A DNA stretch of 64,000 nt from Viridibacillus arvi (GCF_001274945.1 NZ_LILB01000005.1:1502686-1566685), one strand, 5' to 3'. Counted from the first letter of the stretch, positions 1 to 8,948 are shown. Notes: generated from the letters alone by a model not told the origin. Program-made: numbers and translations.

Positions 1-68
1 ATTTTTATGTATGAAATACTTCTTTGGTTCTTCTTTTAAGAAGAGTATGATTATTTTAAATCTCCTTC

Positions 69-95
69 TTCAACTAAACTGCCCCGTTAGTTCAA
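69..95 (-). repeat. attC-like site A (L'-R' half only)
   Basis: Inverted repeat with TTCAACTAA and TTAGTTCAA arms around a 9-nt loop. It corresponds to the 3' (L'-spacer-R') half of the full repeat. It ends 6 nt beyond the stop of the DHFR gene; the 5' half is missing. Nothing is recognised in the 68 bases left of it. Confidence 0.75.
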
Positions 96-101
96 TAACA
101 A

Positions 102-590
102 TTACTCATCTTTTTCATAAATGTGAAAATAATAAGGGTATGGATTTTCTTCATCAGTAATCCCTTTTTGTACATAAATTTCATTCCATTTTTCATAGTC
201 TAATTCAGGAAAGAATGTATCCCCTTCAAATTCAAAATCAATTTTTGTAACGTACAGTTTATTAGCATATGGCAAGAATAATTTATAAATCTGTTCACCA
301 CCAAAAATGAAAATTTCTTCTTCATTTTCACACATTTTAAATACATCATCAGTAGAATGAGCAATTTCGCAGCCTTCAATCGAATAGTTCTTATCTCTTG
401 TTAAAATAATGTTTCTTCTTCTAGGTAATGCTCTTCCAATAGATTCAAAGTTTTTTCTTCCAATGATAAGCGAATGTCCTAAAGTAGTTTTCTTTACATA
501 CTGCAATTCTTTTGGCAATTTCCACGGTAGCTTATTGTCTTTACCAATAACCCTATTGTTGTCCATAGCTACAATAAGTGAAATAATCAT
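102..590 (-). CDS. dfrA: Dihydrofolate reductase
   Basis: Full-length 162-aa DHFR, the NADPH-dependent cytosolic reductase that makes tetrahydrofolate. Visible motifs are VIGKDNKLPW (14-23), the substrate acid in LPKEL (E28), the NADPH-site run LIIGRKNFESIG, and FIFGGEQIY near residue 95. Glu instead of the commoner Asp at the catalytic position and the ELQYVKKTT context resemble Bacillus cereus-group DHFR, which as I recall is poorly inhibited by trimethoprim. No thyA lies beside it, unlike the usual housekeeping locus. The gene sits alone between repeats A and B, the setting in which integron dfr cassettes occur. Start ATG 590 has AAAGG about 10 nt upstream. A second housekeeping copy elsewhere is expected but cannot be seen here. 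Confidence 0.93.
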   Translation of the reverse strand: MIISLIVAMDNNRVIGKDNKLPWKLPKELQYVKKTTLGHSLIIGRKNFESIGRALPRRRNIILTRDKNYSIEGCEIAHSTDDVFKMCENEEEIFIFGGEQIYKLFLPYANKLYVTKIDFEFEGDTFFPELDYEKWNEIYVQKGITDEENPYPYYFHIYEKDE

Positions 591-664
591 ATCTTCACAG
601 CCTTTATTTTCGGTTTTAATCCATTTTAAATCTTGTTTGTTGTTGATTCAATCATTATTCCTTG

Positions 665-748
665 TTCAACTAACCTGCCCCTTTAGTTGAAGAAGAAAAA
701 AAGAGCTGTCTAAACAGCTCTTAGCTCATCTACTATAGCACCTGTTCG
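665..748 (-). repeat. attC-like site B (full)
   Basis: R' TTCAACTAAC (665-674, plus strand), L' in CTTTAGTTGAAG, hairpin GAGCTGT/ACAGCTC (703-720) with an A-run on its left that reads as a T-run on the minus strand, then L'' ACTATAGCACC. The R'' end is degenerate (CTGTTCG in place of CCGTTAG). It separates DHFR from the next gene. Confidence 0.75.
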
Positions 749-981
749 TATCATAAGGTCAGCCAGAGAAATCTTTGCCTATTTTTTTTTCAATTTATAG
801 ATTGATAGTGACCGGGTAGACTGGAAGCACCCGTGGGAGGATTTAATCACGACAACTAAACAGTTCACCCTCTTTAGCCACTTTCATAGTAATGGATGGG
901 TTAAAGAGTAGGCTACACATTTCCAGATAATATATACCTATATTTTTCTTTTAAAGTGATTTCAGATATTCTTTTTCTATT
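749..981. other. Gene-free stretch between site B and the DUF4309 gene
   Basis: No reading frame with a ribosome site was found. A weak repeat-like run ACAACTAAACAG/CTTTAG occurs near 854-880 and may be a decayed core site. Nothing else was seen. Confidence 0.4.
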
Positions 982-1022
982 AAAAATAAAAAGCCCCTTT
1001 AGATAAAATTATTTAAAGGGGG
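982..1022 (-). terminator. Intrinsic terminator after the DUF4309 gene
   Basis: Stem CCCCTTTA (994-1001) pairs with TAAAGGGG (1014-1021). Minus-strand reading ends in CTTTTTATTTTTA. It lies about 40 nt past the stop of the 1062-2531 gene. A related CCCTTTAGATAA hairpin occurs at 22205-22241. Confidence 0.8.
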
Positions 1023-1061
1023 AATAAACATCATAATTTTATTACACAGCGACATTAAAAA

Positions 1062-2531
1062 TTAATACTTATAAACATTGTAATTAACTACTTTTGGGTT
1101 TTTATCATTTGCATCATTGTATACACTAAGGAATTCAAACGTTAATTCATAGTTTCCAGCTTTATATGTAACAAGATGTGATCCCTTATATTCAATTTCT
1201 TTTGCAGGTTTTCCTAAAGTCTCTTTTACAGTATTCAAACGAATTGCATGTACAGCTTTATCGTTTTTGTTGTCGCCTTCTTTCGCAAGTTTCATTACTT
1301 GTTTTAAACTAGCTGCTTGTTTAGTTGCTTTAGTCTGATAAACATTGTAACTAACTACTTTTGGATTTTTATCATTTGCATCATTGTATACACTAAGGAA
1401 TTCAAACGTCAATTCATAGTTTCCAGCTTTATATATAACAAGATGTGATCCTTTATATTCAATTTCTTTTGCAGGTTTTCCTAAAGTCTCTTTTACAGTA
1501 TTCAAACGAATTGCATGTACAGCTTTATCGTTTTTGTTGTCGCCTTCTTTCGCAAGTTTCATTACTTGTTTTAAACTAGCTGCTTGTTTAGTTGCTTTAG
1601 TCTGATAAACATTGTAACTAACTACTTTTGGATTTTTATCATTTGCATCATTGTATATACTCAGGAATTCAAACGTCAATTCATAGTTTCCAGCTTTATA
1701 TGTAACAAGATGTGATCCTTTATATTCAATTTCTTTTGCAGGTTTTCCTAAAGTCTCTTTTACAGTATTCAAACGAATTGCATGTACAGCTTTATCGTTT
1801 TTGTTTTCGCCTTCTTTTGCAAGTTTCATTACTTGTTTTAAACTAGCTGCTTGTTTAGATGCTTTAGTCTGATAAACATTGTAACTAACTACTTTTGGAT
1901 TTTTATCATTTGCATCATTGTATATACTCAGGAATTCAAACGTCAATTCATAGTTTCCAGCTTTATATGTAACAAGATGTGATCCTTTATATTCAATTTC
2001 TTTTGCAGGTTTTCCTAAAGTCTCTTTTACAGTATTCAAACGAATTGCATGTACAGCTTTATCGTTTTTGTTTTCGCCTTCTTTCGCAAGTTTCATTACT
2101 TGTTTTAAACTAGGTGCTTGTTTAGTTGCTTTAGTCTGATAAACATTGTAACTAACTACTTTTGGATTTTTATCATTTGCATCATTGTATATACTAAGGA
2201 ATTCAAACGTCAATTCATAGTTTCCAGCTTTATATATAACAAGATGTGATCCTTTATATTCAATTTCTTTTGCAGGTTTTCCTAAAGTCTCTTTTACAGT
2301 ATTCAAACGAATTGCATGTACAGCTTTATCGTTTTTGTTTTTGCCTTCTTTTGCAAGTTTCATTACTTGTTTTAAACTAGCTGCTTGTTTAGTTGCTTTA
2401 GTCTGTTGATTAGAATCAATAGTTTTATTATCAACATTAGCTGCAAAACTTACATCACTTACTCCATTTAACAGTGCTACAGAAACTGTTGTAGCGATTA
2501 ACAGATTTTTTGTTTTACTTAAATAATTCAT
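1062..2531 (-). CDS. Secreted protein with five near-identical DUF4309-like repeats
   Basis: 489 aa. Residues 1-31 form a signal peptide (positive MNYLSKTK, then hydrophobic LLIATTVSVALLNG, cleavage near SFAA). After a short linker come five tandem 89-residue units, each with SLKQVMKLAKEG at its N-terminal side, NTVKETLGKP in the middle, and YELTFEFL near the end. The unit resembles the DUF4309 (YjgB-type) domain of secreted bacilli proteins, which normally occurs once. This assignment is from memory. Units differ at only a few residues and the DNA repeats (267 bp) are almost identical, so the array is young or kept uniform. The function is unknown. SD AAGGTGG precedes ATG 2531. It lies between repeats B and C. 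Confidence 0.88.
   Translation of the reverse strand: MNYLSKTKNLLIATTVSVALLNGVSDVSFAANVDNKTIDSNQQTKATKQAASLKQVMKLAKEGKNKNDKAVHAIRLNTVKETLGKPAKEIEYKGSHLVIYKAGNYELTFEFLSIYNDANDKNPKVVSYNVYQTKATKQAPSLKQVMKLAKEGENKNDKAVHAIRLNTVKETLGKPAKEIEYKGSHLVTYKAGNYELTFEFLSIYNDANDKNPKVVSYNVYQTKASKQAASLKQVMKLAKEGENKNDKAVHAIRLNTVKETLGKPAKEIEYKGSHLVTYKAGNYELTFEFLSIYNDANDKNPKVVSYNVYQTKATKQAASLKQVMKLAKEGDNKNDKAVHAIRLNTVKETLGKPAKEIEYKGSHLVIYKAGNYELTFEFLSVYNDANDKNPKVVSYNVYQTKATKQAASLKQVMKLAKEGDNKNDKAVHAIRLNTVKETLGKPAKEIEYKGSHLVTYKAGNYELTFEFLSVYNDANDKNPKVVNYNVYKY
1070..2405 (-). repeat. Five 267-bp tandem coding repeats
   Basis: Each unit encodes one 89-aa domain. Differences are mostly single bases, for example AKEGK/AKEGE/AKEGD, LVIY/LVTY and LSIY/LSVY. 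Copy number is likely to vary by slippage, and the region may be collapsed in short-read assemblies. Confidence 0.9.
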
Positions 2532-2591
2532 TGAAATTCCACCTTTTAAAGTTTAATAAAGAGTCCTCTTACTTATTTTACGGATGTTTCA

Positions 2592-2626
2592 TATTGTATA
2601 CAATAAAGTTAAAAATTGGATACAAT
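2592..2626. promoter_or_regulatory. Candidate operator/promoter of the DUF4309 gene
   Basis: A perfect palindrome TATTGTATACAATA (2592-2605) and a near copy ATTGGATACAAT (2615-2626) lie 60-95 nt upstream of the start. On the minus strand TTGTAT could serve as a -35. The ATTGTATACAAT core resembles OhrR/MarR-type operators of bacilli. The regulator is not identified. Confidence 0.4.
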
Positions 2627-2829
2627 TATACTTCTATACCTATCTTTATTCAACAATTATCTATAACACTATAAAATATCAACTACTTTCATAATAAATT
2701 TAATAGTTAGTATTTATAAAACGTTTTAAAAAGAAAAAAAGTTTTTGTTTTATCAATTTTTTTAAAATTGTAATTTTAGATCGAAGTCTGGAATTGGCTA
2801 ATTTCCATTACATTGAAAGTTGGTAATCG
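2627..2829. other. AT-rich gene-free stretch
   Basis: No supported frame, hairpin or repeat was seen upstream of the DUF4309 promoter region as far as site C. Confidence 0.4.
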
Positions 2830-2874
2830 CATATGCAACTCAATGATCTTCGAGTAAAGCCCCCGTTAGTTTAA
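2830..2874 (-). repeat. attC-like site C (R''-L'' side only)
   Basis: Keeps the right part of the hairpin (CATATGCAACTC), the box AGTAAAGC, and CCCCGTTAGTTTAA. The left half is lost. It is followed by TTTAAGTACAT...TTCACAAACT, which also follows sites I and L. Confidence 0.65.
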
Positions 2875-2932
2875 GTACATTTCTTCACAAACTATTAGCT
2901 GGTTAGTACACTAACTATAAATCTGGAACAGT

Positions 2933-2972
2933 AAAAGGCTTGCCGATTGTTTTATCGGTCAAGCCTTTTTAT
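2933..2972. terminator. Bidirectional terminator
   Basis: AAAAGGCTTG/CAAGCCTTTTT with inner CCGAT/ATCGG. It lies just 3' of the MFS remnant. Confidence 0.8.
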
Positions 2973-2974
2973 AA

Positions 2975-3303
2975 TTAACTGTTTAAAGAAGAAGCACCTT
3001 TTTTAAAATATTCCTGCCGTTTTTCACCTGATACAGTTTTCAATGCCAATACCCCTAATAAGAAGAAGGCAAATGAACCTATTAACCCCACAGGACGGAT
3101 CGAAGTTAATTCAGCAGCTAAACCTATTAAAATCGTTAAAGCAACAATGAAACCTGCATCAATGACACTAAAGATGCTTCCGAATCTTCCCATCATCCTC
3201 ACAGGAACATGATTTTGGTAGAAAGTCAAATACCCTGTATTTGCAAACGTTACAGCAAACCCCATTAAAAGTACACCAGGCGCTGCACTAAAAAAGCCAC
3301 TCG
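2975..3303 (-). pseudogene. 3' remnant of an MFS transporter
   Basis: Encodes the last ~100 residues of a major facilitator protein: a loop with VPVRMMGRFGS, then two hydrophobic segments and a basic tail. Open reading continues upstream of ATG 3265 (SGFFSAAPGVLL precedes it) until the IS remnant at about 3300, so the N-terminal two-thirds has been removed. The IS insertion or a later deletion is the likely cause. Confidence 0.7.
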
Positions 3304-3895
3304 AACTATAATATACTATATAACCTATTGAGGTATATTTGTAATTTTTCTTGCATTTGAACTAAAGTATTCAACTTTTTTAAGTACGCATTTTCCATTT
3401 CTAATTGTTTGATACGTGCCTCCAATGCCTCGACAGATCCTTCGGTTGGTGTTGGTATTGTTGTTCTTTTTGTTTCATTTATCCATGGATGGACGCCCCT
3501 TTTTCTTAGAAATAAGGGCATCATAACCACCAACCTCAAACTTCATTTTCCAATTTCGAATCATGCCAGGAGATGAAATGTTAAATAGTGCAGCTGTGTT
3601 AATCGAAGATGTACCTGTTTCGTTCATATAATTGAGTACGTCTAGTTTAAACTCTAAAGAATAACTTGTATAGGACTTTACAAACGCCTCAATTCCATTA
3701 GTTTCGTATTGCTTAATCCAGTTTAAAAGGTTTGATCGTGCTGTACCGACTGATTTTGCAATCGAGTTAATACTTTCTATACCCAGCTGATAGCGATTTA
3801 CAGCTCCTAATTTATCTTCTACCGTGAATTTTGGCATATAAAAAACTGCACCTCCAGATTATTAGACTGTGTCTAACAATTGGGGTGCAGTTCAA
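3304..3895 (-). mobile_element. Truncated IS3-family (IS150-type) element
   Basis: The right end reads TGAACTGCACCCCAATTG on the minus strand, then TTAGACACAG, typical of IS150-group termini. It is followed by SD GGAGGTG and orfA. orfB (the DDE transposase) and the other terminal repeat are absent; the element stops at the MFS remnant. Confidence 0.75.
3306..3837 (-). pseudogene. IS150-type OrfA, frameshifted
   Basis: The N-terminal 120 residues (3475-3837) carry two helix-turn-helix repeats of IS3-family OrfA, ending KKKGRPSMDK. The continuation NETKRTTIP...VEALEARIKQLEMEN, with the leucine-zipper-like segment ENAYLKKLN, lies in another frame (3306-3480). A frameshift near 3480 therefore splits the gene. 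OrfB is absent, so the element cannot transpose by itself. Confidence 0.8.
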
Positions 3896-3989
3896 AATGA
3901 AGTGGCTGCTCTTTGTTTATCCATTTAAAAATGAATGTATTACTTAGTATTCATGATTTCCAATGAGATAATCTTCTATTTGTTTATTT

Positions 3990-5084
3990 CTATTCCGTTC
4001 TTTTTCGAATTGCATATACGAATACCAACAAAAGAGGTAAAAAAAGTCCGATTGATAATGTTAAAGAATTACCCGTTGTTTCGTCAAAATGTTTTTGGTA
4101 GATGATATTAGGATAAATCACGAGAGAAAGGACAACAGTAATCATGCCTAACGGTAATGTTAAAGGGCGGTAATCTTTCAAATTCAGAATTTGTGCCATC
4201 CCTAAAACGGAAACGTAAAAATAAAGGGTCGTCTTAAAAAAGAGAGTGATAATCCAAAGTGATGCCATTAATCCCTCAATACGCTGTATAAAATTCCCGA
4301 TATTTATCTTTTTGGTCAATTCATAGCTTGGATAAATCTCTCCTGCAGTTTTCTCAACACCTAATACTGTAAGACATAAAAATGTAATAACGATGATGAC
4401 GATGCCGCCTATTAAATTTCCAATTAAGAAAGTTTTTTTACCTTGTTTCATTTTATTAACACAAGAAGGAAAAATCATTAAGAGAACAACGGCATTTACT
4501 GAAGATACTATAACATAAAAAATAGATGATTGAAGGATCTTTTTTGTCCCCATCTCATATACAGGCTGTATGTTTTCAAACTTTATTTCAGGTGAAATAC
4601 ACACAACTAAAATGAAAAAAAAGACGAAGAACACGACAACTAGGATTTCTGCAGTACGAGCGAAGGTTTCCAATCCAAGACGGACTCCCATCACCACAAT
4701 ACCCGCCATAAGAATATTAAGGACTACCATCGGAGTATTTGGAAGCATATGGATATTCAGGAATATCCCAAAATAATACAAAAGTTCTGAAGCATAAAGA
4801 AGAGATATAAATACAAAAAAAGCAGAAAGGGCTTTACCTATCCATCTTCCAAATAGTTTTTCAATGATTTGGACATAGGTGAGGTGAGGGAACCAATTTG
4901 CTATAGTGATGAATAGCCATATGACTAATAAACCGATTCCCGTACCAATTATAGTAGCAATCCATGCGTCTTGCTTTGCGTCGGTTGCTAATGCTGATGG
5001 TACAGTTAAGATACTTGTCCCAATTGTAAATAAAATTACTAAAACCAGAAATTGGTACGAATTTATTTTAACGTCTTGCATCAT
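3990..5084 (-). CDS. Spore germinant receptor subunit B (GerAB/GerBB/GerKB family)
   Basis: 364 aa with about ten membrane segments, an APC-superfamily permease-like protein of the spore inner membrane. Family features include NSYQFLVLVILFTIGTSILTVPS at the N-terminus (quoted in parts: NSYQFLVLV, FTIGTSILTVP) and hydrophobic segments throughout. B subunits bind or sense the germinant within the receptor. It is the last gene of a four-gene operon (A, C, D, B). Which germinant it senses cannot be told. Confidence 0.9.
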   Translation of the reverse strand: MMQDVKINSYQFLVLVILFTIGTSILTVPSALATDAKQDAWIATIIGTGIGLLVIWLFITIANWFPHLTYVQIIEKLFGRWIGKALSAFFVFISLLYASELLYYFGIFLNIHMLPNTPMVVLNILMAGIVVMGVRLGLETFARTAEILVVVFFVFFFILVVCISPEIKFENIQPVYEMGTKKILQSSIFYVIVSSVNAVVLLMIFPSCVNKMKQGKKTFLIGNLIGGIVIIVITFLCLTVLGVEKTAGEIYPSYELTKKINIGNFIQRIEGLMASLWIITLFFKTTLYFYVSVLGMAQILNLKDYRPLTLPLGMITVVLSLVIYPNIIYQKHFDETTGNSLTLSIGLFLPLLLVFVYAIRKRTE

Positions 5085-5117
5085 TTCATATCATACCTTT
5101 CCCTCTACACTGTTCTT

Positions 5118-5354
5118 TTATTTCAACAAAAGAGAAATAAAGTCATTAAGCGGTTTAAAAATAAAAGTGAGTAAATCAAATGGATTTGGAATAGATTTTT
5201 CAAATCCAAAAAGTGTAATACTTAGACCTACCCCAATTGCAAGAAAAATTAAAAATACAAGTAACTCTTTTTTATATTTTTTTTCCAAGAGAGGTGGAAC
5301 TTCAATCCACAGAATAACTGCAGCAATCAGAAATATTCCTATAGTTTTTATCAT
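5118..5354 (-). CDS. Small two-TM germinant receptor D subunit-like protein
   Basis: 78 aa with two hydrophobic segments (IGIFLIAAVILWIEV and LLVFLIFLAIGVGLSI) and the motif IPNPFDLLTFIFKPL. Small two-TM genes of 65-80 aa inside gerX operons are known as D subunits and tune receptor activity. Its place between the C and B genes supports that reading. Its start abuts the gerC stop. Confidence 0.75.
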   Translation of the reverse strand: MIKTIGIFLIAAVILWIEVPPLLEKKYKKELLVFLIFLAIGVGLSITLFGFEKSIPNPFDLLTFIFKPLNDFISLLLK

Positions 5355-5356
5355 GA

Positions 5357-6547
5357 TTATTTAACCTCTATTTTTTTTAAGAAGGAATTACCTTCTGTAC
5401 CCGTGTGCACAAGTTTTACGTCTACTTTAACATTCGCTGTCATCTCAGAGAATTCCTCATCCCACTGCTCTTTGATCTTTTTCCATTCTTTCGGATTAGA
5501 TCGATGAATGGCTTCACCAAATCCAAATATGTCTGACTTATATTGTTTTTGTGCCGTTTCAATGGTCAGGTTAATGGTCTTTTCTAACTGTTTTTCAGTA
5601 TTCTTCTCTAGCTCAACAATTGTTTCTTGGTCATTAAGATTAATTTGACACTCTACTTCCTCAACATTTCCTTTTACTTTAATATTGACATCCACTTCAG
5701 GCTTACCTTTGTTTATTTTGCCTTTTATTTTAGAATCCGATTGAATAATCTCTAAAGTGGCTTTCCCCCCTTTAGGACAAGATATAGCAGTTACAGAATT
5801 ATGCACATTGTTGAGGATGGCTTTATACCCTCTGCTGTCTCGTTCAGTTAACCAGCCCACCAGTTTATCTTTTTTAAACACCGCTAAATCATCATATTTA
5901 ATTTGCGCAGCAGGAGTAATCGATTCCACATTCTGTTTGTTTGATCCCATTTCTAGTTCTCCTTTTACTAGAATCCCTGTTAATACGGCTTCCTTTCCAT
6001 CACTTGTAAGATTGGCTATCAACTCATCTAATGTAAAGCCGTTTGTTGAAGTCGAGGTAGCTTCTGGCGTTTTAAGCGTGTTAAACATTTCATTGGCGGG
6101 TAAATTTTCAATCGTTGTTCTGACATTCAGCAATTCCTCTGCGGTCATATCCTTAGCAATAGCAACATAGAAATCAGATCGAATTTCCCAATATCTTGAC
6201 AGTAACTCTATGGATTTGGCTATGCCTTCTTCAGCTAAATCCTCACCAAGCACAAGCATTCGAAGATGTCCAGTATACATTTCCCGAGGCGATTCCTTTG
6301 TAATTTTTTGTAAGGCTTCATATACCGTTCCACCGTTCTCCTGATACAGGATGACTGGTGAACGCCCAGTACTTGTTTTCGTGGATACTTCCGAAGGTAC
6401 AACCACTTGAGCAGTTACTCTGTATTCGTCTTCTACTTTATCGATTCCTATTGCCAACATAATGCCAAGCTCATTTAATTCCCTCTTGTCCCAACACCCC
6501 GTAAGAATGGAGCTAAGAATCAGGAGAACAAACATGCACTTTTTCAT
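5357..6547 (-). CDS. Spore germinant receptor lipoprotein C (GerAC family)
   Basis: 396 aa. Lipobox ILTGC with lipidated Cys18, then CWDKRELNELGIMLAIGID, the Ger(x)C family start. The C subunit is a lipoprotein on the outer face of the inner spore membrane and completes the A-B-C receptor. The gap to the A gene is 3 nt, so translation is probably coupled. Confidence 0.92.
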   Translation of the reverse strand: MKKCMFVLLILSSILTGCWDKRELNELGIMLAIGIDKVEDEYRVTAQVVVPSEVSTKTSTGRSPVILYQENGGTVYEALQKITKESPREMYTGHLRMLVLGEDLAEEGIAKSIELLSRYWEIRSDFYVAIAKDMTAEELLNVRTTIENLPANEMFNTLKTPEATSTSTNGFTLDELIANLTSDGKEAVLTGILVKGELEMGSNKQNVESITPAAQIKYDDLAVFKKDKLVGWLTERDSRGYKAILNNVHNSVTAISCPKGGKATLEIIQSDSKIKGKINKGKPEVDVNIKVKGNVEEVECQINLNDQETIVELEKNTEKQLEKTINLTIETAQKQYKSDIFGFGEAIHRSNPKEWKKIKEQWDEEFSEMTANVKVDVKLVHTGTEGNSFLKKIEVK

Positions 6548-6550
6548 CGT

Positions 6551-8170
6551 TTATCCCCCTTCAGACTCCTTATTTTTTGGTGGTTCTGGTTTTGCAGAGG
6601 CTGAATCTTGTTGCCTAAAGATATTTTGTTGATTGATTAGACGAGGTCGAGTAAAAAAATCCCAAATAGGCAAGCGAATAAACGTATCCTTTTGGTCGGA
6701 AAGATTAAAAGGAGCTAGTGAAGACATATAAGGCACTCCAAAAGAACGCAAACTGCATAAATGCAGAAGTAGAGCGATTAAACCAATCGTTATTCCTAAT
6801 AAACCAAAAGAAGCAGCTATTGCCATAAACCCAAAGCGTAGAATCCTTCCAGAGATAGCTAAGTTGTAAGTTGGAGAAACGAAACTAGAAATGGCGGTTA
6901 TTGAAACCACGATTACCATCGCAGCAGAGATTATGCCTGCTTCAACCGCTGCTGTTCCAATTACAAATGCCCCTACAATAGACATGGCTGAACCGATGCT
7001 TCGTGGCATTCGTAAGCCTGCTTCACGCAAGATTTCAAAGGTGACTTCCATTATGATTGCTTCAACAAATGCCGGAAATGGAGCACCTTCTCGTTGAGCT
7101 GCCAGACTAATAAGAAGTGAAGGAGGTAGCATTACATGATTAAAAGTTGTGACCGCAATAAATAATGCAGGTGCAAGCATTGCAATCGCAAATGCAAAAA
7201 AACGAAGGAGCCGAATAAGACTTGCAATATCCGCACTTTGATAATAGTCTTCTGAAGATTGAAAAAATTGAACGAATATTGCTGGAACAATTAGGACAAA
7301 TGGTGTTCCATCTACAAAAATAGCTATTTTTCCTTCCAATAATTCTGCAGCTACTACATCCGAACGTTCCGTATTAAGTATGGTTGGAAAAGGTGAATAT
7401 GGTCCATCCTTAATTAATTCCTCGATATTTCCACTTTCAAGAATTCCGTCAATATCTATTTTATCCAAACGTAAACGGACTTCTTTCACTATTTTGTCAT
7501 TTGCAATTCCGTTAATATACATCATGGCAACATTCGTTTTCGTACGTTTTCCAATAACTTTTGTTTCCATCCAGAGATTTGGGTCTTTCAGTCTTCTACG
7601 AACTAAGGCGGTATTTACACGCAAATTTTCGGAGAATCCTTCGCGGGGTCCTCTTACTATCACCTGGGCTGCTGCTTCCGTTACTCCACGCTCAACCCAA
7701 TGCCTATTGGAAATGATTAAACCTTGGGCATATCCATCGATTAAAATAATTGTATCCCCCGATAAAAGTCCAGTAAAAAGCACTTCAAAATTAGTTAGTT
7801 CTTTAATTTCTCCTACTGTCATGGCAAAATCTTTTAATACGGTAATAAGATTTTGTTCAGGAGATAGCTTTTCCTGTAATTCGGTCTCTTTGATATCTAG
7901 CATAAGCGTTTCCAAAATGAAATTTTGTAATGCGGTTGTATCGGTTAATCCATCTGTATAGATAATACCGGCTTTAATAGTTCCTTCTTTTCCAATTCGA
8001 ATTTCTCGAATTATAATATCCGAGCTTTTTCCAATGGAATCTTTTATTATTTGTATATTTTCTTGAAGATTTGCTTTTAATTCGTTTGTTGAACTTGTCG
8101 TCATCATTTGACTAGCTGAAATAGAATTGGAATGTATTTTAGAGTTACTTTTCTTTTTGAAAAAGCCCAT
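6551..8170 (-). CDS. Spore germinant receptor subunit A (GerAA family)
   Basis: 539 aa. The N-terminal half is a soluble domain (residues ~30-270), followed by membrane segments from ~290 (IFVDGTPFVLIVP, ASLIRLLRFFAFA, REGAPFPAFVEAIIMEV), a conserved GerA block. SD GAGGTAGTG precedes ATG 8170. It is first in the operon and has normal length. The operon is flanked at a distance by repeats C and D, but no repeat lies inside it. Confidence 0.93.
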   Translation of the reverse strand: MGFFKKKSNSKIHSNSISASQMMTTSSTNELKANLQENIQIIKDSIGKSSDIIIREIRIGKEGTIKAGIIYTDGLTDTTALQNFILETLMLDIKETELQEKLSPEQNLITVLKDFAMTVGEIKELTNFEVLFTGLLSGDTIILIDGYAQGLIISNRHWVERGVTEAAAQVIVRGPREGFSENLRVNTALVRRRLKDPNLWMETKVIGKRTKTNVAMMYINGIANDKIVKEVRLRLDKIDIDGILESGNIEELIKDGPYSPFPTILNTERSDVVAAELLEGKIAIFVDGTPFVLIVPAIFVQFFQSSEDYYQSADIASLIRLLRFFAFAIAMLAPALFIAVTTFNHVMLPPSLLISLAAQREGAPFPAFVEAIIMEVTFEILREAGLRMPRSIGSAMSIVGAFVIGTAAVEAGIISAAMVIVVSITAISSFVSPTYNLAISGRILRFGFMAIAASFGLLGITIGLIALLLHLCSLRSFGVPYMSSLAPFNLSDQKDTFIRLPIWDFFTRPRLINQQNIFRQQDSASAKPEPPKNKESEGG

Positions 8171-8236
8171 ACACTACCTCATTTACTGTTTGTTTTTTTG
8201 CGTATTTATATATAATTTTGTGTATTACTTTGCCCA

Positions 8237-8314
8237 TTAGGAAAATATCGCTTGATCCGTTAACTTTTCTATTAAGCATGTTGATGAGATATAGATTCTC
8301 ATTTTCTTTAGCAT
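8237..8314 (-). CDS. Possible 25-aa leader ORF upstream of the gerA-type operon
   Basis: ATG 8314 follows AAAAGGAG at 7-nt spacing and reads MLKKMRIYISSTCLIEKL to a stop at 8237, 66 nt before the GerAA start. The ribosome site is strong. No homolog is recognised; it may be a leader peptide or chance. Confidence 0.3.
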   Translation of the reverse strand: MLKKMRIYISSTCLIEKLTDQAIFS

Positions 8315-8881
8315 GAGGAAACTCCTTTTAACGAAAAAGTCTGAAAACACATATACTATTCTAATTTTTTAAATCATACTACATTTGATAAATAGCAGGA
8401 TGTTTTCGACAAAACTTCTACTTAATGGACAAAAAAATGTATGAAAAAAACACTTCCAAAATATATCTATGAATATAATTACTGCAGTGATTAATAAAAC
8501 TTTCGTCGACACTGTACACTTGAATCGTCAGCAGGAACTTATTTGTGAAGAATGTTAGTAATAGCCATCAACATTTTATAAAATATCCCATTTGCAGCAC
8601 TGAAGAGTTTCTATTTAATCTACTTTATGTGTTTCAAAATCGTTAGATTATAAACATTAGTCACTTAAATAGAACTTTGTTGCGCATTAGGTTACAGCAT
8701 CGGCAACAATCCGATATCCTCCTCCTGAATAAATATTGATTATGCTGTACCAACAACTGTAAGTGCGGACAAATGCGGACACTATGAAAACGGGAAGACC
8801 TAAAGAGGTTGAAGAACTTGCCAGGTGACCTGCCAACACTGTATAGCGCTACAAGGTTAAGTTTGTGTGTGGTTACCGTGG
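8315..8881. other. Gene-free stretch
   Basis: A 99-residue frame at 8661-8960 on the minus strand runs into the repeat and has no ribosome site, so it is not called. The area 8740-8880 has higher GC than its surroundings (TGCGGACAAATGCGGACAC) and may be debris of a mobile element. No gene is supported. Confidence 0.4.
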
Positions 8882-8948
8882 GATAACCTGCCCCTTTAGT
8901 TGAATGAAAAAAGGCTCCACTCCTTATAGAAGTAAAGCCCCCGTAAGT
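8882..8948 (-). repeat. attC-like site D
   Basis: L'-R' half GATAACCTGCCCCTTTAG (R' weak), then hairpin GGCTCCACTCC/AGTAAAGCC, then CCCCGTAAG. On the minus strand the hairpin is followed by TTTTTTC. This is a different hairpin variant from sites B and E, shared with site J. Confidence 0.7.

Noticed and set aside
8740-8880. Possible resolvase HTH piece (plus strand MKTGRPKEVEELAR)
   Set aside because: The resemblance is short, followed by a stop, and no other recombinase motif is present.
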